DNA from: Streptomyces roseifaciens
GTDB taxonomy: Bacteria; Actinomycetota; Actinomycetes; Streptomycetales; Streptomycetaceae
Direction of reading: 5' to 3'
Assembly: GCF_001445655.1 (NCBI RefSeq)
Contig: NZ_LNBE01000003.1
Location: forward strand, 2,028,530-2,092,529
Length of the DNA: 64,000 nt
Shown here: piece after piece, positions 26,607-34,068 of the stretch
Layout of the letters: every line of letters starts with the position of its first letter
Numbering within the stretch: the first letter of the stretch is position 1
The notes under the pieces: generated by a model
The model's database searches: none
Seen by the model: the letters and a program-made list of their open reading frames with translations, nothing else
What the model was told of the DNA's origin: nothing
Made by a program: the position numbers and the translations under genes

Positions 26607-27233
26607 TCAGGAAGCGGAACCGCCGATGCCGGCGTCGGCCCGGGGCAGCGCGATCGAGGCCAGGAAATCGTCGAGCATGGCGGTCTGCACGTCCTCGGGG
26701 AACCGGCCGGGGTCGAAGAGGGCCTGGACGACGAGTCCGTGGGTGAACGCGACGGCGGTGGCGGCGAGTTGCTCCGGGTCGGCCGCGGCGGGGAGCTCGC
26801 CGAGGCGGCGCGCGGCTTCGAGGTGCGGCCGGATCGCTGAGCGCAGCCGCGCGTAGCGGTCGGCCTGGTCCGTGCCGAGAGCGTCGTCGGCGAGGGCCAG
26901 GTCCCAGGAGCTGACCCAGATGCGGTTGCGGGCGGTGTCGTCCGGCGTCAGCGGCAGGATGTCCAGCAGCACGGCCCTCAGCGCGGCAAGGCCCTCGGTG
27001 GGGCGTTCGCGCCGGGGGCGCTCCGCGGTGCGCTTCTCCAGCAGGTCCAGGGCGTGCGCGATCAAGGCCCGCTTGGTCGGGAAGTAGTGCATGAGCATGC
27101 CGGTCGAGACGCCCATGGCGGTGGCGACGGCGCGCAGCGTCAGTCCGCCGAACCCCTTGTCGGCGAGCACGTGCCACACCGCCTGGGACACGTCCTCGCG
27201 GCGGGCTTCACGGTCTCCGGGTGCGGGAGGCAT
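26607..27233 (-). CDS. TetR-family transcriptional regulator
   Basis: A 208-residue protein starting MPPAPGDREARREDVSQAVW. The helix-turn-helix reads LTLRAVATAMGVSTGMLMHY, FPTKRALIAHAL; the rest is a helical ligand/dimer domain of the BetI-like type (ARNRIWVSSWDLALADDALG, HGLVVQALFDPGRFPEDVQT). It is divergent from the GNAT fusion gene, with 74 bp between starts, so that gene is its likely target. Confidence 0.9.
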   Translation of the reverse strand: MPPAPGDREARREDVSQAVWHVLADKGFGGLTLRAVATAMGVSTGMLMHYFPTKRALIAHALDLLEKRTAERPRRERPTEGLAALRAVLLDILPLTPDDTARNRIWVSSWDLALADDALGTDQADRYARLRSAIRPHLEAARRLGELPAAADPEQLAATAVAFTHGLVVQALFDPGRFPEDVQTAMLDDFLASIALPRADAGIGGSAS

Positions 27234-27239
27234 GCTGCT

Positions 27240-27268
27240 ACCTTACATACCGAACGCTTGTTACGTAC
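27240..27268. promoter_or_regulatory. Candidate TetR operator between divergent starts
   Basis: ACCTTACATACCGAACGCTTGTTACGTACC contains, around its centre, ACCGAAC-GC-TTGTT, an imperfect palindrome of the ACCGAACG kind often bound by TetR proteins. It lies 7-35 bp from the TetR start and overlaps the probable promoters. The sequence is given here only as the interval; symmetry is imperfect. Confidence 0.4.
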
Positions 27269-27307
27269 CTCTGCCCCCACCTCCGCACCCTGCCCTGGAA
27301 GGTGTCC

Positions 27308-28255
27308 GTGTTCGCACTGCCGCTCGGCGACAACGCGCAGCTCCGCCCCCTCGAGCCCCGGCACGCGCAGGAGTTCCTCGCCCACATCGACCGCGCCCGG
27401 CCCCATGTGGACCCGTGGATACCCTGGGCGACCCTCAGCACCGACCTCGCCTCCGCCACCGCCGTCCTCCAGCGGTACGCCGACGGGCAGGCCGGGGACA
27501 CCGCCCGGATCTACGGGATCTGGCTGGACGGCACACTGGTCGGCGGCGTCATGTTCACGAAGTTCGACGCCGCCTCCGGGGTGTGCGAGATCGGCTGCTG
27601 GCTGGAGGCGGACGGGGCCGGCCGCGGGCTGGTGACCCGGGCGTGCCGGACGCTGATCGACTGGGCCTTCGAGGAACGCGGGATGAGCCGCGTCGAATGG
27701 TGGGTCGCGGCGGGCAACACCCGCAGCATCGAGGCCGCGCGGCGGCTCGGCATGACCCGCGACGGTGTGCTGCGGCAGCGCTATCCGTACCGGGGCACGC
27801 GGCACGACAGCGAGGTCTGGTCTGTCCTCGCCGACGAGTGGGGCGCCCCCGCGTCCGGCGTCAAGGCCGAGCTCGACCGGCTGATGCGCGCCTTCCTCGG
27901 CGCGTTCACCAACACAGGTGGCACCAGTCCGAATGTCGGCGTCGTCCGCGAGCTGTTCATCCCACAGGGCACGATCATCAAGAACATCGGGGGAGAGCCC
28001 GTGGTCCACGACCTCGACGCGTTCGTCGAACCCCGGCAGAAGATGCTCACCGACGGGACGCTGACGGAATTCTCCGAATGGGAGGTCGCCGAGCGGACCG
28101 AAATCTTCGGGTCGATCGCGCACCGCTTCAGCGAATACCGCAAGTCCGGCTTCCTCGACGGCGAGTGGTTCGAGGGCGCCGGCCGCAAGACCACCCAGTT
28201 CGTCCGGACGCCTGCCGGCTGGAGGATGAGCTCGATGGCCTGGGACGACGTGTAG
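27308..28255 (+). CDS. GNAT acetyltransferase fused to an NTF2-like domain
   Basis: The start is GTG 27308 with GGAAGG 5 nt upstream. The 315-residue protein has a RimJ/RimL-type GNAT domain over residues 1-180 (LRPLEPRHAQEFLAHIDRAR, IYGIWLDGTLVGGVMF, CEIGCWLEADGAGRGLVTRA, GNTRSIEAARRLGMTRDGVL), including the acetyl-CoA loop EADGAGRGLV. Residues about 190-315 form a second, SnoaL/DUF4440-like domain (ELDRLMRAFLGAFTNTGGTS, FGSIAHRFSEYRKSG, TTQFVRTPAGWRMSSMAWDD). This pairing is uncommon; the second domain may bind the acceptor. It probably is controlled by the divergent TetR protein. Confidence 0.8.
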   Translation: MFALPLGDNAQLRPLEPRHAQEFLAHIDRARPHVDPWIPWATLSTDLASATAVLQRYADGQAGDTARIYGIWLDGTLVGGVMFTKFDAASGVCEIGCWLEADGAGRGLVTRACRTLIDWAFEERGMSRVEWWVAAGNTRSIEAARRLGMTRDGVLRQRYPYRGTRHDSEVWSVLADEWGAPASGVKAELDRLMRAFLGAFTNTGGTSPNVGVVRELFIPQGTIIKNIGGEPVVHDLDAFVEPRQKMLTDGTLTEFSEWEVAERTEIFGSIAHRFSEYRKSGFLDGEWFEGAGRKTTQFVRTPAGWRMSSMAWDDV

Positions 28256-28368
28256 GACGTGCATTCTCGACGGCTGCGGCCCGGCACCGGGAAGTTTTGA
28301 CAAGCCTGCCGGCCCGGTCGACAGTGAAATCAGGTCTCGGGGCTCCGCTGCGCGTTGGGGCGTGTGCG

Positions 28369-30549
28369 ATGACGATACTGAGCTTGCAGGCACGGGACTA
28401 TCTGGACGACGTTCCCCTTCCGAATCTCGATCTCGAAGTGGTGCTGACCGTCGTCGCCACCTGGCGGCGACTGGTCCCGGACATCGACGTATCGGACGAC
28501 TTTCAGGACGACCTTCCCACCCCGCCCGTATTCCTGGCCGCACGAGGGCCGGGGGGCCGTGTATTCGAGGAAGAGCGGGACAGTGAGGCCCTGGAACCCG
28601 AACCGGGTGTCACGGACGGGTTCGGCAGAGCCGTCTTCGAGTGGCCGTATGCTCCCGGGGCGCCACTCTTCGAGGCGTTTCGCCGTATGCGCCTGCAGCG
28701 GCCGGGGGTTTCCGCGGTCTCGGTCTTCGCCGAGTTCGGTGTCCGCAGCGCCCTGGGAGGGCGGATCGACTCCACGTCACTGCCGGACAGGGCGGGAGAA
28801 CAAGACGTCGTCGCGGCGCAGGTCGTCTTCGATCTGGCCGAGACCATCGTCGGGCACACGACCGAGACCACGGCAAAGCTGTGGTTCCGCTCACATGTCG
28901 AGCCCCTGCCCGACGACTTCCGCGCACTGTGTGAGGTCTACCCGCGCCGGGGGCGGGAGACGGGTCCCGCAGTCTTCTCCGAGGACATGCGGTTCGATCC
29001 CCTCTGGGCGGACACGGCGACCGTCGAGGTGACAGGGCTCGAACCGGAGACCGACTACGAGTACGTGCTCGCACGGGTCTCGCCCGAAGGCACCTTCCTG
29101 CGCATGGCCGGCGGGTCGTTCCGTACGGCAGCCGTCGCACCGACGGTGCTGAGCGTCGCCTTCGCCTCATGTCATCAACCCACGGGGACGGCAGACTCCC
29201 TGGATCGCTGGCAGGAACTGGAGGAGTCGTCTCCGCGGCACGACCTGCTGCTTCTCATGGGGGACCAGATCTACGGGGACCGCGTCGCCAAACCGGCACC
29301 GAACAGCAGCGACATATGGTTCGACCGGTACGCGGCCCAGTACCAGCGGTACTGGCGCTATCGGCCCGTCCGTGATGCGCTGCGGCACCATCCGACCTAC
29401 ATGATGCTCGACGACCACGACGTGGCGGACGACTGGGGAATCACCTTCGCGGCGGACACCATCGGCTCCGCGGACGACCAGAGGCGTGTCTTCGCAGGGC
29501 TGCGCGCCTACGCCGCCTGCCAGCAGGCTCACGGGCCACGTGGCCTGGACAAGGAGAACTGGGCGAGCACGGACGCGGTCGACTATGCGTTCCGGCGGGG
29601 GCCGGTCGCCTTCTACGTCCTCGACGACCGCACTCAGAGGGGACGCCCGGCAGCGGGCACACCGGTGCTCGGCACCGGTCAGCTCGACCGTCTGCGTGAC
29701 TGGGCGTTCCGGGGGGATGCGCAGACGGCCGATGTCGTCGTGCTGGTCGCGCCTGTGCCGTTGGCAGTGGGCAACACCGAGCGGGTCGCCGCGATGATCA
29801 AGGATCCGTGGGGCAAGGGCGGCACGGAACTTGTTGCCAGACTCGTTCAGGAGTACGCGCCGGGTGGCCGGCTGCTGCGGCCCGCCGTCTCGGCACTCGG
29901 CTGGTTCCTGAGCCTGTCGCCCGTGGGCATCCTCGGCCAGATCCTTGTGGAGGAGGACGCCCTCGGACCCATACGAATCCGTGACGGTGAGGTGATCGAG
30001 CCGGATCTCGCCGACCAGTGGAACGACAAGGACAACCGGCCCGACCTGACGGCGGTCCTGGACGTCCTGTTCGACCTGGCGAACGACACCGGCAACCAAG
30101 GCGCCCGCCCACGAGTCGTCATCGTGCTGGGCGGCGACATCCATTCCGGCGGCATCCACCGGATCACTTCGAGTTCGCCGCGCCACCGGGCGATCCCTGA
30201 GATCTGGCAGTTCGTGTCATCGCCCGTATCTCATGAGCCCACCAGCATGAACGAGCTGTTCCGTATCGCGGGGGGAAACAGGTTCCACCTGGCATTCTCG
30301 TCGGACGGAGAGTACAGGGCCGAGTGGGCGGTCGCACCGCTCGGCGAACGGAACTACGGCAGCCTGCTGATCAACCGGGTCGACCCGCAGAGACGCCGCT
30401 ATTGGCTCACCGTGGTGATCCGCGGGCAGGACGACTATCTCCTCAAGGAACTGGCCTTCGATCTGGAGAATCCCGGCCCTCCCGTGTCCCCGTGGCCGCA
30501 AGCGCCCATCGGGCGTCTCATCCGGGACACGCGGCGCCACCCGCTGTAG
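28369..30549 (+). CDS. PhoD-like phosphatase/phosphodiesterase without signal peptide
   Basis: A 726-residue protein starting MTILSLQARDYLDDVPLPNL at ATG 28369. The first ~140 residues are a separate N-terminal region; an Fn-like domain follows (GHTTETTAKLWFRSHVE… TGLEPETDYEYVL). The PhoD metallophosphatase core begins near residue 260: VAFASCHQP, LLLLMGDQIYGD, MMLDDHDVADDWG and VIVLGGDIHSGG. Typical Streptomyces PhoD is secreted by Tat; here no signal is visible, so this member is likely cytoplasmic. The substrate is unknown. The upstream GNAT gene is 113 bp away on the same strand. Confidence 0.85.
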   Translation: MTILSLQARDYLDDVPLPNLDLEVVLTVVATWRRLVPDIDVSDDFQDDLPTPPVFLAARGPGGRVFEEERDSEALEPEPGVTDGFGRAVFEWPYAPGAPLFEAFRRMRLQRPGVSAVSVFAEFGVRSALGGRIDSTSLPDRAGEQDVVAAQVVFDLAETIVGHTTETTAKLWFRSHVEPLPDDFRALCEVYPRRGRETGPAVFSEDMRFDPLWADTATVEVTGLEPETDYEYVLARVSPEGTFLRMAGGSFRTAAVAPTVLSVAFASCHQPTGTADSLDRWQELEESSPRHDLLLLMGDQIYGDRVAKPAPNSSDIWFDRYAAQYQRYWRYRPVRDALRHHPTYMMLDDHDVADDWGITFAADTIGSADDQRRVFAGLRAYAACQQAHGPRGLDKENWASTDAVDYAFRRGPVAFYVLDDRTQRGRPAAGTPVLGTGQLDRLRDWAFRGDAQTADVVVLVAPVPLAVGNTERVAAMIKDPWGKGGTELVARLVQEYAPGGRLLRPAVSALGWFLSLSPVGILGQILVEEDALGPIRIRDGEVIEPDLADQWNDKDNRPDLTAVLDVLFDLANDTGNQGARPRVVIVLGGDIHSGGIHRITSSSPRHRAIPEIWQFVSSPVSHEPTSMNELFRIAGGNRFHLAFSSDGEYRAEWAVAPLGERNYGSLLINRVDPQRRRYWLTVVIRGQDDYLLKELAFDLENPGPPVSPWPQAPIGRLIRDTRRHPL

Positions 30550-30660
30550 CCCTCCAGGCTGCGCAGGTGGCGGCTGATCGTTCGTCTGTGGCGTGACTGT
30601 GACAGGGGATTGTGGTGTGCGCCACGGCGGGGCGTGCTCCAGGCCTGGTCGAATCGGCAC

Positions 30661-31680
30661 ATGCTTCGTGTCTTTCGCGTTTTTCCCCTCGCCCTCACGG
30701 GTGTCCTGCTGCTCACGGCGTGCGGTTCTCAGACGGCGGGGTCGGGGGATGCCGGCCCGGCGCGGGCGCAAGGGGGCGGCTCCCGTTCTCCGGGCTCTTC
30801 CGGTGAATCCTCGTGCGGGGACCGGGCGTCCGGCGCGGCCTCCGCGCCCGGCTCATCGGCCGTACCGGGCGGTGCTGTCGGCGAGTCGGGCAAGGGCGGC
30901 GTGAGGATCACCGATGTGAGCCAGGGTCCGCTTCCCTGTGCCGGGTTCGAGGTCACCAATCACAAGAGCGAACCCTTGACGTACACGATCACCTTCACGT
31001 TCACGTCGGATTTCGGTGAGGCGCTGGAGACGGCGAAGGAGTCGGTGCTCTCGGTCGGGCCGGGGAAGACCGTGAAGGGCACGGTCACCATGAGCGAGCG
31101 CGGTCCGGGCGCCCGGAACATAGCGGGTGTGCGGATTACGAAGGTGAGGAGCGTCCCCGCCGCCGAAGCCCCGTCCCGAGGGGGCGCCTGCCCGTCATCG
31201 GGAGTGCACCTGTACTCGGATGAAGGAGACGCCGCCATGGGGCTGCGCGTCGTGGGGATCCTGCTGGAGAACTGCGGCACTCGGCCCTACCGGCTCAACG
31301 GCTACCCGCAGCTCCAGCTCCTCGACGGGGACCACCGGCCCGTGGACGGCGTGAAGATCCTCCGTGGCGGCAGTGCCATCGCGACCGGAACCGGAGCCGA
31401 CGGGGAGCCTCGGCAGCTGGTCCTGCAACCCGGCGAGCGGGCGCACTCCGGTCTGGTCTGGCGCAACACCACCGGGGGCGGCGACGCCGTGAACGTCCCC
31501 TACGCGAGGGTGCGGCCGCAGCCCGGTGCTCCTGCGGTGATGGTGACGCCCGAGCTCGACCTGGGCATGACGGGACAGCTCGGCGTCGGCCCTTGGAAGA
31601 AGGACGAGACGCGCGCACCGGGCGGTGGTGGCACGTCCGGTGCGCAGGCGCCTGACAGGCCGTCCGCTCCGAGGCCGTGA
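30661..31680 (+). CDS. DUF4232 lipoprotein
   Basis: A 339-residue protein from ATG 30661 (MLRVFRVFPLALTGVLLL) with a lipobox LLTAC, so it is a lipoprotein. A Gly/Ser-rich linker follows the acylated Cys. Residues about 75-160 are a beta-sandwich-like region (GFEVTNHKSEPLTYTITFTF); the C-terminal half is DUF4232 (CPSSGVHLYSDEGDAAMGLR, LENCGTRPYRLNGYPQLQLL, LVLQPGERAHSGLVW). The two DUF4232 cysteines are present. Function unknown, extracytoplasmic. Confidence 0.88.
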   Translation: MLRVFRVFPLALTGVLLLTACGSQTAGSGDAGPARAQGGGSRSPGSSGESSCGDRASGAASAPGSSAVPGGAVGESGKGGVRITDVSQGPLPCAGFEVTNHKSEPLTYTITFTFTSDFGEALETAKESVLSVGPGKTVKGTVTMSERGPGARNIAGVRITKVRSVPAAEAPSRGGACPSSGVHLYSDEGDAAMGLRVVGILLENCGTRPYRLNGYPQLQLLDGDHRPVDGVKILRGGSAIATGTGADGEPRQLVLQPGERAHSGLVWRNTTGGGDAVNVPYARVRPQPGAPAVMVTPELDLGMTGQLGVGPWKKDETRAPGGGGTSGAQAPDRPSAPRP

Positions 31681-31683
31681 AGG

Positions 31684-31714
31684 GGGATTCCCCGTCCCGG
31701 TGCTGCCCGGGGAA
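31684..31714. terminator. Hairpin between convergent genes
   Basis: TTCCCCG, 13 nt, then CGGGGAA, located between the stops of the DUF4232 lipoprotein gene (plus) and the SHOCT protein gene (minus). It is positioned to work for both strands. Confidence 0.5.
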
Positions 31715-31723
31715 CCCGGCGCT

Positions 31724-32140
31724 TCAGTGCAGGATCTTCTCCTTCGCGCGGCGGAATTCCTCGTCGGAGATGTCTCCTCTGGCGCGGATCTCCGAGAGCT
31801 TCATGAGCTCGTCGGCTTCGCTTCTGCGGCCCGTACCACCGGCCGTCTCACGGATGTAATGGTCGACCGCCTCCTGTTGCGCCTGGAGGTGACGCCGTTC
31901 GCGGGTGCCCATGCTCCGGCCGCGGGCGAGGACGTAGACGAAGACGCCCAGGAAGGGCAGCAGGATGGTGAGGAAGAGCCAGCCGGTCTTGGCCCAGCCG
32001 CTGAGGGTGTCGTCGCGGAAGATGTCGGCGATCACACGGAACAGCAGGATGAACCACGAGACCCACAGGACTATCCAGAGGACGGTCCAGAACGCGCCCA
32101 GGAGTGGGTAGTCGTAGGCCAGATATACGTACTCGTTCAT
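31724..32140 (-). CDS. Membrane protein with PLDc_N and SHOCT domains
   Basis: A 138-residue protein starting MNEYVYLAYDYPLLGAFWTV. Two membrane helices (AFWTVLWIVLWVSWFILLF; TGWLFLTILLPFLGVFVYVL) flank FRVIADIFRDDTLSGWAKTG and form the phospholipase-D-nuclease N-terminal domain. The tail is a SHOCT motif (DELMKLSEIRARGDISDEEF, RRAKEKILH). These are small envelope proteins of unknown role. Ten base pairs after the preceding stop, and inside a decamer repeat, it is likely co-translated with the upstream membrane gene. Confidence 0.85.
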   Translation of the reverse strand: MNEYVYLAYDYPLLGAFWTVLWIVLWVSWFILLFRVIADIFRDDTLSGWAKTGWLFLTILLPFLGVFVYVLARGRSMGTRERRHLQAQQEAVDHYIRETAGGTGRRSEADELMKLSEIRARGDISDEEFRRAKEKILH

Positions 32141-32175
32141 GATCGGGTCCTATCGGGTCCTATCGGGTCCTATCG
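32141..32175 (-). repeat. Decamer tandem repeat spanning a stop codon and the next ribosome site
   Basis: On the minus strand AGGACCCGAT is repeated three times, with a partial fourth copy. The repeats encode the last residues (GPDRTR) and the TAG of the upstream membrane protein. The last copy supplies the AGGA in front of ATG 32140. Copy-number changes would shift the stop and the spacing. Confidence 0.75.
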
Positions 32176-33508
32176 GTCTGTTTTCTTCCGTGCCCTCCAC
32201 GGTGGAGGCGGCGCCGAGTACCGCGAGGACGGCCAGGACGACGACGGCGATGCCGAGCACGAGGGCGACGCATGCCGCCGTGGGGTAGTTCCAGAGGACG
32301 AGGGCCACGACCGCTGCCGCGATGACGATGCCCGTGGTCCAGCGCCGGTGCGTCTCCAGCCAGTGGCCCGTGGCACCGGTGCGCAGACCGGAGTGGGCCA
32401 TGGCCCGTCCGGTGGCGCCGGTGCCCCGGGAGGCCGCCGAGCGGATGAACCGGGCGCCGCGTCCGGGACCGTAGAGATAGCCGGCCACTGCCGCGATGAC
32501 TGCCGTGATGAGAACCGTGCGCGTGCTGTTGCGCAGGAAGCGGACGAAGGTGTCGTAGATCGAGGCGGCCGCGTCCGGGGGCAGGGTGGTGGTCGGGACG
32601 GAGTCCAGATAGACGCGCCGTGCGATGACGAGCCCCAGGAGGAGCAGCACCATCATCACGCCGATGCCGATGGCGGCGACCATGAGCGTCACCCTGTGCG
32701 CGGGTGCCGCCCACACGGCGAGCGCCGCCAGGGCGATCACGGTGACGGGCAGCCAGGTCCCGACGACGTTGAGCAGACGCATGGTGTCCTGGGCGTCGTC
32801 GAGCTTGTCGGTCCGGAACAGGGGGATCGTCTTGTCGACGTCGGGGATGTTCGCGGCCTTCTCGTAGCCCTCGTCGACCAGCTTCTCCTGCACCTTGTCG
32901 ACGACGGTTCCCAGGTCGAGGACGACGGTGTCGCCCTTGGCCTCCACGGCGCTGCTCCCCTCGCCGGTGAGCGTCTTGACGACGGCTGCGTGGGCCCGCC
33001 GGTTCGCGCCGTCCCACAGCTGCGCGAACTGGTCGCTCGTGACGACCTTGTCGACCACGGTGTGGACGGCCGTGGTGAGAGCGTTCTTGATGGGGCCGGC
33101 GAGGAGGTGCGACTTGTCCACGATCGCCGGGGGAGCGTCGGTCTTGGCCAGCGCGTTGCTCAGGGCGTCGGTGATGCCTTTGACGTCGACGTTTTCGACC
33201 ACGCGGGCGGTCAGCCGGTCCGTGACGGCGTTCTGCACGGACGGGTCCTTGGCGAGGGGCGCGACGGTCTGGACGTAACGATCGGTGTCCGAAACCTGGC
33301 TGTTGGCCCAAGCCGCCACGACCGCGAGCGGCGAGAGCACGAAGGCGAGCACCAGCAGGACGGACGCCGCGGCGTAGCGGAGTCGGCGGTGGTGCAGGTT
33401 CTCGCGCTTTCGAAGGCGCGCGTAGTCGCGGCGTTCGCTGGGGGTCAGCGGGCCGTCGTGGTACGGAGGGCCGGAGCCCTGCGGGCCGAGAGCGCGAGGC
33501 GGATCCAT
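32150..33508 (-). CDS. Integral membrane protein with extracytoplasmic domain
   Basis: A 452-residue protein starting MDPPRALGPQGSGPPYHDGP, with AGGAGGGAG upstream of ATG 33508. One membrane helix near residue 50 (AAASVLLVLAFVLSPLAVVA) precedes a ~190-residue region (SDTDRYVQTVAPLAKDPSVQ, AVTDRLTARVVENVDVKGIT) and then four or five C-terminal helices. The pattern SDT-RYV-TVAPLA-DPAVQ is widespread in actinobacterial membrane proteins of unknown function. It is followed by the SHOCT protein gene and probably forms an operon with it. Confidence 0.8.
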   Translation of the reverse strand: MDPPRALGPQGSGPPYHDGPLTPSERRDYARLRKRENLHHRRLRYAAASVLLVLAFVLSPLAVVAAWANSQVSDTDRYVQTVAPLAKDPSVQNAVTDRLTARVVENVDVKGITDALSNALAKTDAPPAIVDKSHLLAGPIKNALTTAVHTVVDKVVTSDQFAQLWDGANRRAHAAVVKTLTGEGSSAVEAKGDTVVLDLGTVVDKVQEKLVDEGYEKAANIPDVDKTIPLFRTDKLDDAQDTMRLLNVVGTWLPVTVIALAALAVWAAPAHRVTLMVAAIGIGVMMVLLLLGLVIARRVYLDSVPTTTLPPDAAASIYDTFVRFLRNSTRTVLITAVIAAVAGYLYGPGRGARFIRSAASRGTGATGRAMAHSGLRTGATGHWLETHRRWTTGIVIAAAVVALVLWNYPTAACVALVLGIAVVVLAVLAVLGAASTVEGTEENRPIGPDRTR

Positions 33509-33717
33509 GGCCTGCTCCCTCCTGCTGGGCGTGCGGCGGCCTGAACGGATGCGTGCCGATGGACCCCCGTCGGTCCCATCGGCGCCTGCCGGTCGCCCCT
33601 GCCGGTTGCCCGTGCCGGGTTGCTCGAAAGGCTGATCTACGCTGATCTACACGGGCAGACTGACCGCTGGGCGCGGTGGACCGCATCACCCGTAGCGGAT
33701 GAGCCGGGCGCCGTCCG

Positions 33718-33915
33718 TCATTCGGGCAGGCGGCGCATCTCCTCCACCTTCAGGCCGAGGGCCTGGAAGCGCGCGAGGAGCCCGTACAGGTGGGCCTCGT
33801 CCGTGACCGTGCCGAAGAACAGCGTCTGCCGCGGGACCGGCTCTGCTGCCAGCTCCGGGAAGGCCTCGGCCATGAGACGGGGAACGCTGCCCGTCACACG
33901 GAACTCGTAACGCAT
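33718..33915 (-). CDS. Small conserved hypothetical protein
   Basis: A 65-residue protein starting MRYEFRVTGSVPRLMAEAFP at ATG 33915, with GGAAG upstream. It contains LAAEPVPRQTLFFGTVTDEA and LYGLLARFQALGLKVEEMRR. I recall short Streptomyces proteins with this pattern, often near LAL or MFS genes; no function is known. The predicted fold is a small alpha/beta domain. Confidence 0.65.
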   Translation of the reverse strand: MRYEFRVTGSVPRLMAEAFPELAAEPVPRQTLFFGTVTDEAHLYGLLARFQALGLKVEEMRRLPE

Positions 33916-34068
33916 GGTCGAACCGCTTCCGCCGTCGGGGCGCACCGTGGTGCGTGCAGCACGCCACTGATGACAGCGTGGGCGAGTCGGGAGCCTGCGC
34001 CACCACCCGGAACAGGTGGAACGGGGGGACGGGGGGAACAGGAGGGAACGGGGGAGAAGAGGCCGGAG

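Noticed and set aside
30412..30546. Long minus-strand frames opposite the PhoD-like, LuxR, DUF2252 and PKS genes
   Set aside because: In DNA of this GC content, antisense frames stay open by codon bias; their translations lack motifs and start sites.
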